Numbered from the stretch's first letter, positions 8,689 through 18,458 are shown. The stretch is DNA of 64,000 bases from Rufibacter sp. XAAS-G3-1 (GCF_013623775.1 NZ_JABFAM010000006.1:248001-312000); one strand, 5' to 3'. Numbers and translations: made by a program. The notes: generated by a model not told the origin, from the sequence alone.

Positions 8689-10002
8689 TTAGAACACAGA
8701 GGGTTCAACAGGTGCCAGTTTCCGGGTTCTGATGGAGAACAGCAGGGCCAGGCCAATGACAAAAAAGACCAGCAAGGTGAGAATGCTGTTGCGCATAGAC
8801 CCAAAGATTTGCTCGGTAATGCCAAACGCCAAGGTGCCTAAAGCCAAGCCCACTTTGTCGCAGATGTCATAGAAACTGAAGAAAGAGGCGTGGTCTGTGG
8901 TTTCAGGCAACAACTTACTGTAGGTAGACCGGGAAAGCGATTGCACCCCTCCCATCACGGCTCCTACTACAAAAGCCAATACATAATATTGATTTCCGGT
9001 GGTGACAAAATAAGCACCTATGGTAATGCCCACCCACACCAGCACCGCCCACACCAACGCCATGGTATTCCCAACTTTCCCCGAAAGCCACGCAAAGAAA
9101 TAAGCTCCGCCAATGGCTACGGCCTGAATAATCAATAATACAGTAATTAAAGCATTATCGGGTAAATTCAGCTCTTTAGAACCAAAAAGGGAGGCCACGT
9201 ACATGACGGTTTGCACGCCCATGTTATAGAAAAAGAACGCCATCAGAAAACGCTTGAGCAAGGGCAACTCTTTCAGCATGCTGACTACCCTGCCCAGTTC
9301 TTTGAACCCGTTCAGCAGATAATTTCCTTCGGCTTTCTTCTTGTAAGGGTTATTGGGCAGGTACGCAAACGAATACTGCGAGAAGCCAAACCACCAGAGG
9401 CCCGTAATCAGAAAGGAGATGCGTGGCGGCAACCCGGCATCTTCAATACCCAATTTCTCGCTGTTCAAGACCAAGGCCAACGAGAAAATCAACAGAAGCA
9501 TACTGCCTATATACCCCAAAGAAAAACCACGCGCGCTCAATTTGTCAAAGTTGTCTTCCGTGGCGATTTCGGGCAGGTAGGAATTGTAAAACACAATGCT
9601 CCCGCTGAAGCCGATGGCCGCCACCATGAACAGCAATACCGAGAGGGAAAAAGTCTCTTCGGTGAAAAAGAAAAGCCCCATGCAGGCAGTAGAGCCCATG
9701 TAGCAGAAGAAGCGCATAAAGTTCTTTTTGTTTCCGCCGTAGTCTGCAATGGCGGTGAGTAGAGGACTCAGGAAAGCAATGGTCAGGAAAGCCCCGGTTA
9801 AGGCATAACTATACAGGACAGAGGCCGATATTTCAATTCCGAAGAAACTGACGATATCGCCATTGTTTCCTCTGGTGAGGGCGACATAATAAATGGGGAA
9901 AATGGCGGTGGTGATGACAAGCGAGTAAACAGAATTTGCCCAATCATAAAAGCACCAGGCTTTCATGATTTTAGGGTCGTTTTTAAGAGTGGTCTGCATC
10001 AT
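8689..10002 (-). CDS. MFS transporter, UMF1 (Atg22-like) family
   Basis: The 437-residue polytopic membrane protein opens with KAWCFYDWANSVYSLVITT, a hallmark of the UMF1/Atg22 branch of the major facilitator superfamily, and has about twelve hydrophobic segments. Yeast Atg22 exports amino acids from the vacuole; bacterial members have no agreed substrate. A cytoplasmic loop rich in charge (NNPYKKKAEG) separates the two six-helix halves at about residues 215-225. Two adjacent ATG codons (10002 and 9999) can start it. It is monocistronic and divergent from the sigma factor gene. Confidence 0.88.
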   Translation of the reverse strand: MMQTTLKNDPKIMKAWCFYDWANSVYSLVITTAIFPIYYVALTRGNNGDIVSFFGIEISASVLYSYALTGAFLTIAFLSPLLTAIADYGGNKKNFMRFFCYMGSTACMGLFFFTEETFSLSVLLFMVAAIGFSGSIVFYNSYLPEIATEDNFDKLSARGFSLGYIGSMLLLIFSLALVLNSEKLGIEDAGLPPRISFLITGLWWFGFSQYSFAYLPNNPYKKKAEGNYLLNGFKELGRVVSMLKELPLLKRFLMAFFFYNMGVQTVMYVASLFGSKELNLPDNALITVLLIIQAVAIGGAYFFAWLSGKVGNTMALVWAVLVWVGITIGAYFVTTGNQYYVLAFVVGAVMGGVQSLSRSTYSKLLPETTDHASFFSFYDICDKVGLALGTLAFGITEQIFGSMRNSILTLLVFFVIGLALLFSIRTRKLAPVEPSVF

Positions 10003-10119
10003 AGGGGCAACTAGGCCTTGGTAAAGTCAATTTGGAGTTCTAGTTAAGCAAAATACTGAAATATTGAGACATACATTTTGATTTTAAACGGGAATTATAG
10101 GATAACTTAAAGGTTCTTA

Positions 10120-10127
10120 TACCTTTG
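10120..10127 (+). promoter_or_regulatory. TACCTTTG -7 element of the sigma/anti-sigma operon
   Basis: TACCTTTG matches TAnnTTTG and lies 22 bp before the sigma gene ATG at 10150. It looks like a housekeeping-sigma promoter. No clear -33 box is present. Confidence 0.5.
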
Positions 10128-10149
10128 CAGTACACTTAATCTTACGTAT

Positions 10150-10761
10150 ATGGGTACACCAATACTTACCCAAGACCAGGAACTGCACCACCTGCTCAAA
10201 ACAGATGAAAAGCTTTTCATGGAAACGCTGTTCAAGCAGTACTACGCATTATTGTGCAGAACAGCCGTGCGTTTCACCAAAGACACCGAGGCGGCCGAAG
10301 ATCTGGTGCAGGAAGTCTTCTGTAAAATCTGGCAAAACCGTGAGGTGCTGGAGGTAAACACATCTTACAAGGCGTACCTTATCAGGTCGGTGACCAACCA
10401 GGCTTTGAACTACCTGGAGAAACAGAAGCGCCTGGTGTTGGCAGAAGACACCTCCCCCTTTGAAGCCTCCCTTTCGGCCAACACTACTATGGAACTGCTA
10501 GCCGGAACCGAGATGGAAAGCCGCATTCAGCAGGCCCTGAACGATTTACCGCCCCAGTGCCGCCTTATCTTTGAAATGAGCCGGTTTGAGGAATTAACCT
10601 ACAAAGAGATAGCCGAAACGCTGCAACTTTCCCCTAAAACGGTTGAGAACCAGATGGGAAAAGCCCTGCGCATGTTGCGTGAGCGTCTGCTGTTTTTATT
10701 TATAACGTGCTCTTTCTTAATAACTTTAACTGAGACTGGCAAAACTTTAACATTAGTTTAA
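10150..10761 (+). CDS. ECF RNA polymerase sigma-70 factor (FecI-like)
   Basis: A 203-residue extracytoplasmic-function sigma factor. Region 2 is about residues 26-65 (LFKQYYALLCRTA...DLVQEVFCKIWQ) and region 4 about 125-180, with the helix-turn-helix ELTYKEIAETLQLSPKTVENQ. Such factors bind core polymerase and direct it to a small regulon, usually outer-membrane receptor genes. The C-terminal tail (LLFLFITCSFLITLT) is unusually hydrophobic for a sigma factor, which I have seen in other Bacteroidota FecI-like proteins. A FecR-type anti-sigma gene follows 73 bp downstream, so activity is probably held until an outer-membrane signal arrives. Confidence 0.93.
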   Translation: MGTPILTQDQELHHLLKTDEKLFMETLFKQYYALLCRTAVRFTKDTEAAEDLVQEVFCKIWQNREVLEVNTSYKAYLIRSVTNQALNYLEKQKRLVLAEDTSPFEASLSANTTMELLAGTEMESRIQQALNDLPPQCRLIFEMSRFEELTYKEIAETLQLSPKTVENQMGKALRMLRERLLFLFITCSFLITLTETGKTLTLV

Positions 10762-10834
10762 CAAATGATTGAAGTGGGCATAGGGGTTACCCTCCTTTCA
10801 TCTGTCTTACAGATACCACGACACTAACACTACC

Positions 10835-11908
10835 ATGACACAAACAAAACCGAACACCCACGAGAACCCAGAATGGGTCTTGATGGCGAAAGCTTTGCGC
10901 GGAGAGCTCACCGAAGAAGAACAGGTTGCATTTTCTGCCTGGTTAAACCAAGATGAAGCACACACGCAACAATGGACAGACGCGCTGGAAGTTTGGGATC
11001 AAGTTGGCGCAGAACAAAACCAGGCCTTCCAGCCAGATGCAGACCTGGCCTGGACTAAACTGAGCGCCAAACTAGAGTTTCCTACAGAGACCAAAGTCAT
11101 TCCGCTGATACCCGCTGAGCCAGTTGCCTCTTTAGAGCCAACCGTAACCGTAGAAAGACAGCTCTCCCCCTGGAATACCCTATACAAGTACGCCGCCGCG
11201 CTTGTTCTGGCCGCCGGTTTAGCTTGGTTAGGGTATTTGCAATTTAACACGTCCTCTTCTGCCTGGGCCCAGGTAGCCACCGCAGCCGGCCAAAGGCAAC
11301 TGATTTATCTACCAGACAGCAGCCAGGTGACCCTCAATGAAAATTCGACCCTCCGCTACCAGACCGCTTTCAATGGCGCTGAGCGCCAGGTGGAATTGGT
11401 GGGCGAAGGTTTCTTTGAAGTCAGGAAAAACCCAGAGCAGCCGTTTATTGTGAAAAGCGGTAACGCCCAAACCAAAGTACTAGGCACGTCCTTTAACGTG
11501 AGGGCCATCAAGGATGAGCCAAACGTTTCGGTGGCGGTGGTTACCGGCAAAGTAGCTTTCTCTTCCCTGAAAGACCATCAGCAAGTTCTGCTGACCCCAG
11601 GGTTTACCGGACAGCTTTCGGCCAATGGCCAACTTGCCAAGAAACAGACGCTGGAAACTTCTGCCAGCACCTGGCGGACGCTGGAATTTGACAATACGTC
11701 TATCAAGGCTGTGGCGCAACAATTAGAAGCGTATTTCAAAGTTTCTGTGGCCATCCCTGACCAGAAGCTGCAAGCCTGCACGTTCACCGGCACGTTTGAG
11801 AACCCTGAGTTAGATGAAATCCTAGCGGTTTTGATTGCCTCATCAGATTTGAAAATAAGCCGTTCTCAAACCGGATCTTACACCATTGAAGGGGCAGGTT
11901 GCCAATAA
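10835..11908 (+). CDS. FecR-type anti-sigma factor
   Basis: This 357-residue inner-membrane regulator has a cytoplasmic sigma-binding N-terminal part (residues 1-90), one membrane helix at about 110-128 (YAAALVLAAGLAWLGYL), a periplasmic FecR domain (about 150-250, LPDSSQVTLNENSTLRY and GEGFFEVRKNPEQPF) and a C-terminal DUF4974/STN-like domain (about 275-350). It is expected to sequester or activate the ECF sigma encoded upstream and to receive the signal from the STN domain of a TonB-dependent receptor. The nearest such receptor starts 2 kb downstream. Its stop lies 36 bp inside the longest reading of the next gene. Confidence 0.92.
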   Translation: MTQTKPNTHENPEWVLMAKALRGELTEEEQVAFSAWLNQDEAHTQQWTDALEVWDQVGAEQNQAFQPDADLAWTKLSAKLEFPTETKVIPLIPAEPVASLEPTVTVERQLSPWNTLYKYAAALVLAAGLAWLGYLQFNTSSSAWAQVATAAGQRQLIYLPDSSQVTLNENSTLRYQTAFNGAERQVELVGEGFFEVRKNPEQPFIVKSGNAQTKVLGTSFNVRAIKDEPNVSVAVVTGKVAFSSLKDHQQVLLTPGFTGQLSANGQLAKKQTLETSASTWRTLEFDNTSIKAVAQQLEAYFKVSVAIPDQKLQACTFTGTFENPELDEILAVLIASSDLKISRSQTGSYTIEGAGCQ

Positions 11909-11943
11909 GTACCTTTCCCCTGCAGAGGTATTTGAACACCATC

Positions 11944-12678
11944 ATGCACCTTAGAGTAAGTTTCCATTCCCTCTTGCTACTCTGTTTTCTGGGCATCTTC
12001 ACGGCCTGTGACATTTTAGGTGACAGCCCCTGTTTAGAGGGAGATGGCCAAAGCAAAACAGAAGCCAGGGCTGTACCCTCCTTTACTGGAGTGGACATGC
12101 GGATAGCCGGAAATGTCTATGTCACTGCCGGGCCAAAGGCTGAAGTGAAGGTGGAGAGCTTCGCCAATCTTCTACCCGAAATTGTGACCGAACTGGAAGG
12201 CAGCACCTTGGTAATCAGATCAGAATCTTGTTTAGAATATTCTGATGAGGAAACCACCGTGTACATCACCTTACCAGACATAGAATACGCCGAGCTCCAA
12301 AGCTCCGGGCAGATGAGGATTCAAGCAGTGCCGTCCTCTAAGGGTCTTAAGATAAGATTAACCGGTTCAGGAACTGTCAGGTACCTGGGAAGCACAAACC
12401 GCATCCAAGTTACCCACACTAGCTCAGGCGACGTAGACTTGGATGGCTTTGTCTCTCACCTGGAGACCACGTTGACCGGCTCAGGAAAAATTCTCGGGTA
12501 TTCTCTTCGGGCAGATACGGTGGAAGCCAAATCAACCGGTTCCGGACACCAGCAGATTTGGGTAGATAAAGTTCTGGAAGCAACAGTTAACGGCAGCGGA
12601 AACATATATTACCGCGGCTCTCCTTCTCTCGTCTCCACGTTTACCACAGGTTGGGGCAAAGTACTACAGGATGATTGA
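11944..12678 (+). CDS. Head-GIN (DUF2807) lipoprotein
   Basis: From the ATG at 11944 the product is 244 residues, opening with MHLRVSFHSLLLLCFLGIF and a cysteine after TA, a lipoprotein signal. An upstream in-frame start at 11899 would place non-signal residues in front, so I prefer 11944, 35 bp after fecR. The rest is the putative auto-transporter adhesin head-GIN/DUF2807 fold: a repetitive right-handed beta structure with recurring glycine-serine turns (LTGSGTVRYLGS, TLTGSGKILGY, KSTGSGHQQI, VNGSGNIYYRG). It is probably co-transcribed with the sigma/anti-sigma pair. Role unknown; a cell-surface protein is likely. Confidence 0.85.
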   Translation: MHLRVSFHSLLLLCFLGIFTACDILGDSPCLEGDGQSKTEARAVPSFTGVDMRIAGNVYVTAGPKAEVKVESFANLLPEIVTELEGSTLVIRSESCLEYSDEETTVYITLPDIEYAELQSSGQMRIQAVPSSKGLKIRLTGSGTVRYLGSTNRIQVTHTSSGDVDLDGFVSHLETTLTGSGKILGYSLRADTVEAKSTGSGHQQIWVDKVLEATVNGSGNIYYRGSPSLVSTFTTGWGKVLQDD

Positions 12679-12689
12679 ATCATTCCTTC

Positions 12690-12775
12690 TGTCATCCTGT
12701 AAGGATCTTGGAGCGAATTGGGAATGAAGTGAATAAACGCCATTGCCGTTTGTAACCAAGATCCTTTCAGGTTAA
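12690..12775. repeat. Palindromic repeat G, copy 1
   Basis: Imperfect inverted repeat whose ends read GTCATCCTGTAAGGATCTTGG and the near complement of the same. It is the counterpart of the cleaner copy at 49305-49392 and the half copy at 42384. It follows the DUF2807 gene and may terminate that operon. Confidence 0.65.
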
Positions 12776-12827
12776 TAGGAATAGGTTCCTTTCTGCGCTT
12801 TGGCTTTCTTTGGGGGATTGACAGTGA

Positions 12828-13320
12828 CATGCCTTCTGCTATTCCCTTGGCTTGTCTGCTTCTTGCGTGGGTGCAAATACTTTGTTGTTTCATCTTTGGC
12901 GGTAAGCGCTCACGGCCGCGGGGGCCCGTCTTCCCCTCTCGCACTGCCCTTTCAGCCTGGGAAGTTCTCTTCTCTTGGCTCATGTCTATTCAGGGCCAAA
13001 AGCGAGGCGCGCTCGGGGAAGACTGGAACCGGGGAAAGTAAGTAATGGCAGCAGTAAAAGTATGCCCGCTCTTCCGGAGTTCCACTCCGGAAGCAACCTG
13101 CCGGGGAGTTCCACTCCCCTTCTTTTGCCGTGGCTCCCGGCAGAGTGGAAATCCGCAGCAGACAGGTTCGGGAGTAGAACTCCCGAATAGCAAGGGTAGT
13201 AATTAGGGGCTAGCTGTATTGCCTCTCTTCTCCTATAAAGGCGCATTCCCCTCCTCGGAGGGGTAAGGGTGGGTTCTGGCGCTCCACCATCTCCCTCAAA
13301 GGCGAACCAATCATTGCACA
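12828..13320 (-). repeat. Dispersed element B, copy 2 (inverted), with nested C palindromes
   Basis: Same element as at 5185 but in reverse. The conserved stem pairs 12928-12942 with the segment ending at 13023. Between the core and the AGGAGGGG-type palindrome lie small nested palindromes of type C built on GGAGTTCCACTCC: 13071-13093, 13101-13122, a worn copy near 13135-13156, and 13167-13187. The same insert occurs in copy 3, so copies 2 and 3 form a subtype. The element occupies much of the 1.3-kb gap between the sigma/anti-sigma operon and the TonB receptor. Confidence 0.85.
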
Positions 13321-13512
13321 GGGGTATAAAATTCCAGTTTCAACATCCCGCAGATTCTTTGCGCTAAACCTTTAAGTAACTGCTAAGCAACTTACTTTCT
13401 TGAGGAGTGCTCAAACATTTTAATCTATTCCCCAAAGAGGAACTGTTTATTGCCTGTTTTCGGTAAAAGACCCTTAAAACGGATTCCGCTAATAACTCAG
13501 GCTAATGCCACT

Positions 13513-13790
13513 CATAGAACCTGTTTAGAGTTTTCATAAACCGGCATTTAAAGCAATTCCCCTGGTGCAGGCGTCCGTTTGTGCCGTCGTTTTCAGGCTG
13601 CTTTTACAAAAACAGGCCAAAATCAAGAGGTTTATTTATACTCTGGCGTAAGCATCCGCTTGTACCTCTGTTTTTAGGTTGTTTTTCTGAAAACAGGCAG
13701 AAAGCTCCAAACAGCTTCATAGTTTTAAAATTCTGTTTTGAGCCTCTTTTTCCAAAAACAGGCAAGAAACGCGCGCTTTGGAGAAGGAGC
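13513..13790. repeat. MITE-like element M copy 1 with three A hairpins
   Basis: Terminal inverted repeats (AGAACCTGTTTAGAGTTTT from 13517 and its relative ending at 13722) enclose two type A hairpins at 13588-13624 and 13668-13704, each preceded by an H module (CAGGCGTCCGTTTGTGCC, GTAAGCATCCGCTTGTACC). A third A hairpin at 13733-13770 lies just outside. No transposase is encoded. The stretch 13321-13512 holds only a worn A-like copy near 13451-13480, and 13791-13958 looks like an AT-rich promoter region for the receptor gene. Confidence 0.7.
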
Positions 13791-13958
13791 ATTTACCATT
13801 TACTTTCTAGGATGCAGCTTTAAATTAAAATATCAATACAGAACACAGCTAAATTCCTATTTCATGATAATTGAATTTTGTAAATATTCATGAATTTCAG
13901 AAATTAGCGAGCAGATTTCTGCCGTTTACCAACATCCATCCCCTTCAAATGACCGGTT

Positions 13959-16625
13959 TTGCTTAAACAAGTATGCCTCTGTTTTTGTGTTGTTTTCCTG
14001 ATCTTCTTCCCCTTGAGATCGGGAGCGCAGGAATTACCGGCTGGGGTGTCTGTTTCCTTTCACTACCAGAATAAAACCTTAGAGCAGGTTCTGGAAGATT
14101 TGCAGAAGCGGTATTCTCTGAATTTTTTCTATAGCAACAGTCAACTGCCACTTACTACTAAAGTTTCCTGCGCGGCTACCTCGCTCCCTTTAGAGAAAGC
14201 CCTGCAAGCTTTATGTGCCTGTGCTGATCTTTCCTTCCAGATTATTGGGGAACAGATTGTCCTAAAACCAAAGAATGGGATGAAAGACAACGCTGTTTCT
14301 TTGAAGACCTTTACGCAAACCCTACGAGGAACCGTGATAGATGCCGGACTAAAAACGCCTTTGATAGGTGCCACCGTCTCCCTCCTATCCGTTGATCCCA
14401 ACCGGGCCGTGAGCACCGGCCTAGACGGATCTTTTGCGTTGGAAAAACTACCAATTGGCAGACATACCCTTCAGGTTTCTTACCTGGGGTACAAAGACGC
14501 TGAGCTGCCGAATATTATGCTTGTGTCAGGAAAAGAAACGGTCATCTCTGTCCAAATGGAAGAAAGTTTCATTCAGCAGGCCGAAGTGTTAATTGAGGCC
14601 GAAAGAGACAAAGCCCTTCCCCAGAACCTACTCATTTCCTCCAGTGTGCATACGCTTCGTACCGAAGAAATCAACCGGTTTGCGGGCTCCCGGCAAGATC
14701 CCAGCCGGATGGCAGCCAATTACGCGGGCGTTTCCAGTGCTTCAGACCAGCGGAACGATATCATTGTGAGAGGCAATTCTCCCTTAGGTGTTCTCTGGCG
14801 CCTGGAAGGGGTAGAAATTCCCAACCCAAACCATTTTACGTTCACGCCTAATACCGGTGGGGCGTTCAGTATGCTCAATAACAACCTGCTGGACAATTCA
14901 GACTTCCTGACGGGCGCCTTCCCCGCCGAGTACGGAAACCGAATTGGGGCAGTCATGGACGTACGCTTACGGGAGGGCAATAACAAAAGAGTAGAGAATA
15001 CATTACAGATTGGCCTGAACGGAATGGAAGTGGTCACGGAAGGCCCCTTAGTGAAAAAGTGGGGCGGCTCTTTTCTGGGCAGTATGCGTCTCTTTACGTT
15101 TCGGCCACTGGAAGAATTAGGAGTGAACATTGGCTATCAAGGTCTGCCCAGATTTCAGGACGGCTCCTTTAAAATTGTGTTGCCTACGCCTACAGCGGGC
15201 AAGTTCTCTGCCTGGGGCATTGCCGGTAGCAGCAGCGTCACCATTTATGACATAGACGAAGATACTACCACCTGGGGAAAGGTTCATTATAGGCTGGAGC
15301 CCACCTTGTACAACCAGATGTACGCTTTTGGAGTGCATCATACCTATTCTAAGATCCCTAAAACAGTCACCGAACTGATCATCTCTACTTCGGGCAGCCA
15401 GGTAGAGGCCACCAGCATTGCCACCTTTAGGAATCTCACCTCCAGATTGTTCTACTACTTGCGCAATTACGAAAGGCAACTCATAACCCGGTTTACTGTC
15501 ACCCACAAACCTACGCCTGGGCTGTTGTTCAAAAGCGGCTTCACCTGGCAGAAAATGTACTACAACAACCAAGAAATCATGTATCAATATCCCAGGGATG
15601 TGTACGAGATTCCGCTGGATGCCCAGGGTTCTGCCACCTTGTTACAAGGCTATTTTCTGTCTAAGTATTCTATCTCCCCCCAACTTGACGTGCAGGCCGG
15701 ATTATACGCCCAAAAATTTTCCATTGGGGAGCGGTTAGCCGTAGAGCCCAGAATCACGTTTGATTATTATATTACGGATGCCCACAAAGTCCACCTTTCC
15801 GCCGGATTCCACAGCCAAACCCAACCCTTGGTTTACTATGAATACAGGTTCTTTTCGCAAGAACAGCCTGTTTTCAATCAACCGTACAACCAACTGGATT
15901 TTACCAGAAGCCGTCAGGTTGTGTTAGGCTATAACTACTCTCTCAATTCAAGTTGGCGTCTAAAAGCAGAGGCATACTACCAGTACCATTATAATGCTCC
16001 GGTAAGTAAAAGAGAGGGAGAAGAAGCTTTCTCCATGCTCAACCTGGGCACCGACTACAGCTTTGTTACCGTAGACAGTGTTGTGAGCACAGGAACCGGC
16101 AAAAACTACGGCATAGAATTCACCGCCGAACGCTTTCTCAAAGATGGTTTCTACGCCTTAGCCAACCTCTCGCTGCTGAAGTCTACTTTCACCGGAGGCG
16201 ATGGGAAAGAACGGCCAACCGCCTTTAGCATCGGCTTTATTTCTAACCTACTTTTAGGAAAAGAAATTAAATTGGGTTACGACAATAGACATCACCTTTC
16301 CTTGGATCTTAGAATCAATTATGCCGGGGGCAGAAGGTACATTCCAATTGACAAAGAAAGAACCAATCAAGAACCAACCGATAAAATTTATTACGATGTT
16401 GAAAATGCCTATATACCCAAACTCAGAAACTACTTCAGAACCGACCTTCGTCTCTCCTACCAGCTGAACACCAAGAAAACAACCCACTGGTTTTTTGCAG
16501 CCGCAGACAACATCTTCAACAGAAAAAACGAACTTTACTATGGCTGGGATTTAGAGGAGAATGAAGCAAAGGAATATTACCAGCTGGGCATTTATCCCTA
16601 TTTAGGCTATAGAATACAATTCTGA
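13959..16625 (+). CDS. TonB-dependent receptor with STN signalling domain
   Basis: This 888-residue outer-membrane receptor has a signal peptide, an STN domain (about 28-105, VSFHYQNKTLEQVLEDLQ), a carboxypeptidase-regulatory-like beta domain (about 118-205), a plug (about 225-340) and a 22-strand barrel ending in GYRIQF. The STN domain is the part that contacts FecR, so this is a good partner for the sigma/anti-sigma pair 2 kb upstream. No SusD-like gene accompanies it, so a siderophore, metal or peptide ligand is as likely as a glycan. The start is odd: the only in-frame initiator is TTG at 13959, while an ATG at 13949 is one base out of frame (see findings). Confidence 0.88.
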   Translation: MLKQVCLCFCVVFLIFFPLRSGAQELPAGVSVSFHYQNKTLEQVLEDLQKRYSLNFFYSNSQLPLTTKVSCAATSLPLEKALQALCACADLSFQIIGEQIVLKPKNGMKDNAVSLKTFTQTLRGTVIDAGLKTPLIGATVSLLSVDPNRAVSTGLDGSFALEKLPIGRHTLQVSYLGYKDAELPNIMLVSGKETVISVQMEESFIQQAEVLIEAERDKALPQNLLISSSVHTLRTEEINRFAGSRQDPSRMAANYAGVSSASDQRNDIIVRGNSPLGVLWRLEGVEIPNPNHFTFTPNTGGAFSMLNNNLLDNSDFLTGAFPAEYGNRIGAVMDVRLREGNNKRVENTLQIGLNGMEVVTEGPLVKKWGGSFLGSMRLFTFRPLEELGVNIGYQGLPRFQDGSFKIVLPTPTAGKFSAWGIAGSSSVTIYDIDEDTTTWGKVHYRLEPTLYNQMYAFGVHHTYSKIPKTVTELIISTSGSQVEATSIATFRNLTSRLFYYLRNYERQLITRFTVTHKPTPGLLFKSGFTWQKMYYNNQEIMYQYPRDVYEIPLDAQGSATLLQGYFLSKYSISPQLDVQAGLYAQKFSIGERLAVEPRITFDYYITDAHKVHLSAGFHSQTQPLVYYEYRFFSQEQPVFNQPYNQLDFTRSRQVVLGYNYSLNSSWRLKAEAYYQYHYNAPVSKREGEEAFSMLNLGTDYSFVTVDSVVSTGTGKNYGIEFTAERFLKDGFYALANLSLLKSTFTGGDGKERPTAFSIGFISNLLLGKEIKLGYDNRHHLSLDLRINYAGGRRYIPIDKERTNQEPTDKIYYDVENAYIPKLRNYFRTDLRLSYQLNTKKTTHWFFAAADNIFNRKNELYYGWDLEENEAKEYYQLGIYPYLGYRIQF

Positions 16626-16740
16626 TTTACTCCCTTATAAATCAAGTATAAGAGCTACCCTATTCAAGCACTAATAAAGGTATTTCACATTAAGTTTAAA
16701 TTGTTATTCATCACACTAAAACTAAATCAATTACCCCATC

Positions 16741-18225
16741 TCACTGCTTTGCATGTAGGGTTGTATTCTTTATTCTATTTAATACAAGCTCCCATAAATG
16801 CTCATAAGGTATAATCTCAATTTCAGCATAAGCGTCTCCGGGAGTTGGAGTCTTTTGCAATTTCTGATACAGATGGCTTCCTTTTTTATGGGTAACAGAA
16901 TAATCAAAATTGGAGCTTACCAATACCGTTAAAAGCTTGAAAAAAATTCGACTGCGTTCACTAAAGCTATCCTTAAAGTGGTGCTGGGCGTACTTTTTCA
17001 AGGAGTCCACTCTATACTCTAAAGCTTCATAGTCAGCAATTTCAAGATAGTACATTACCTGTAAAATAAGGATTGCAACATTGAACCCTTCTTTATCCTT
17101 ACTGTAGGTTGGGGCATTATGTACTAAACTTTGCCACTTCAACGGATTCTCTTTCTCAGGTGCTATAAATTGTAAGTAGGCCTCAAACAAAGTCCACCTT
17201 TCCTGGGCCAACTTATTTATTTTCTTAATAAAGGGGTTTTCCTGAACCTGATGCAACAACATATGCGCCACTTCATACTTCTTTGCATGGATAGCCAACA
17301 AAGTATAGTTCTCCATATAGGCAAACCAGTTGTTGCTTGAAGGACTAAAAGAAGGTAAATACGCATTAGCCAGAGCTAGGCCTTGCTCTAGTTTTTTAGC
17401 TCTTAAGTGAGCATATACCTGTATGAATTGATTATACCGATGATCAAATCTTTTTGCCACATTTTTATAGTCCTTTAAAATTTGTTCTGATCTATCTGTC
17501 AAATTAACAATTTGGTCAAAATTGCCATTTAACTCATGCAGCCACATGGAGAGCCTATAATAATTATTAAACGTTTCAAACGTTTTGGCATCTTGCCATA
17601 TTTTATTCATTTTACCTAGTACCTGATCTACCCTTTGGAGGTAATCTTTTCGGGCTACAATTGAACGGCTGAGCTCTATATTGGCCTCTGAAAAAATCAT
17701 TTCTGATTCCTGGTCAGCAGTCAGTTTAGACGTTACAGTTTTCAATTGGTCTACCGCTTTGTAAAATAGAGTTGTTTCTTTTAAATTAACATAAGCTTGA
17801 ATAATCGCCCGCAAACACAAGGAAGAGATATAAGTGAAATCATATTCAGCCGCCTTAGACAAGGCTTGTTTCAGCAATGGCAAAGCCAGGTTATTGGCCC
17901 CCGCATCTAGCAAAACCCTTGCCTGCAAGAATTTTGCTAGGCAACTTTGTTCTATGGCATGTGAACCTTGGTTATTTCCTATGTTTTCATCAATGAAAAA
18001 AAGCTGATTCATTAACTTCTTCCTAAGTCTTGATTTAACCATTTTCAACCCTCCTTTATCCTGCCCATTTGAATAAAGAATAAGATTGGCGGAAGATTCG
18101 TCATGAATCTGGCCTGTTATAATTTCTCTATATAATTGCTTTTCTTTAGAATTAACGGTAAAAACATGAGGCGGCATGCCACCTCTTTTTTCAACTATTT
18201 GCACTAATTTTATTAATTCTTCCAT
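16741..18225 (-). CDS. Unknown helical-repeat (TPR-like) protein
   Basis: I do not recognise this 494-residue protein by name. It has no signal peptide and no membrane segment, so it should be cytosolic. Residues 1-80 form a basic, mixed region containing KSRLRKKLMNQLFF at 64-77. From about residue 90 it reads as consecutive amphipathic helices, e.g. LQARVLLDAGANNLALPLL, consistent with TPR-like repeats through to the C-terminus. Proteins with this N-terminal signature occur in other Cytophagales as unnamed families. It is divergent from a 62-aa peptide gene and an oligopeptide importer, and the surrounding DNA is clearly more AT-rich than the flanks. A peptide-sensing role is an inference from this context. 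No helix-turn-helix is obvious. Confidence 0.8.
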   Translation of the reverse strand: MEELIKLVQIVEKRGGMPPHVFTVNSKEKQLYREIITGQIHDESSANLILYSNGQDKGGLKMVKSRLRKKLMNQLFFIDENIGNNQGSHAIEQSCLAKFLQARVLLDAGANNLALPLLKQALSKAAEYDFTYISSLCLRAIIQAYVNLKETTLFYKAVDQLKTVTSKLTADQESEMIFSEANIELSRSIVARKDYLQRVDQVLGKMNKIWQDAKTFETFNNYYRLSMWLHELNGNFDQIVNLTDRSEQILKDYKNVAKRFDHRYNQFIQVYAHLRAKKLEQGLALANAYLPSFSPSSNNWFAYMENYTLLAIHAKKYEVAHMLLHQVQENPFIKKINKLAQERWTLFEAYLQFIAPEKENPLKWQSLVHNAPTYSKDKEGFNVAILILQVMYYLEIADYEALEYRVDSLKKYAQHHFKDSFSERSRIFFKLLTVLVSSNFDYSVTHKKGSHLYQKLQKTPTPGDAYAEIEIIPYEHLWELVLNRIKNTTLHAKQ

Positions 18226-18458
18226 TGTTCATAGATTCTTGAAATAAGGTGAACCATATTCAATGACTTTGATGTCTTTGACTATATAAGTAATTCTTTT
18301 TGCTTCAATATCAGTTTAAAATTACGTAAAATTACATTATGATACGATATAAATTAAATCAATAAAGAGCTATATATTAATAATTTTATATTTTTTATTA
18401 ATATAACCATAGTTACAAATTCACCAGAAGTTTCCTTTTCTTCCCCTCCCCAATCACC

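Noticed and set aside
13581-13823. 80-codon open frame in front of the TonB receptor
   Set aside because: It consists of translated A hairpins and H modules (repeated Phe-Gly-Cys-Phe segments), i.e. repeat DNA.
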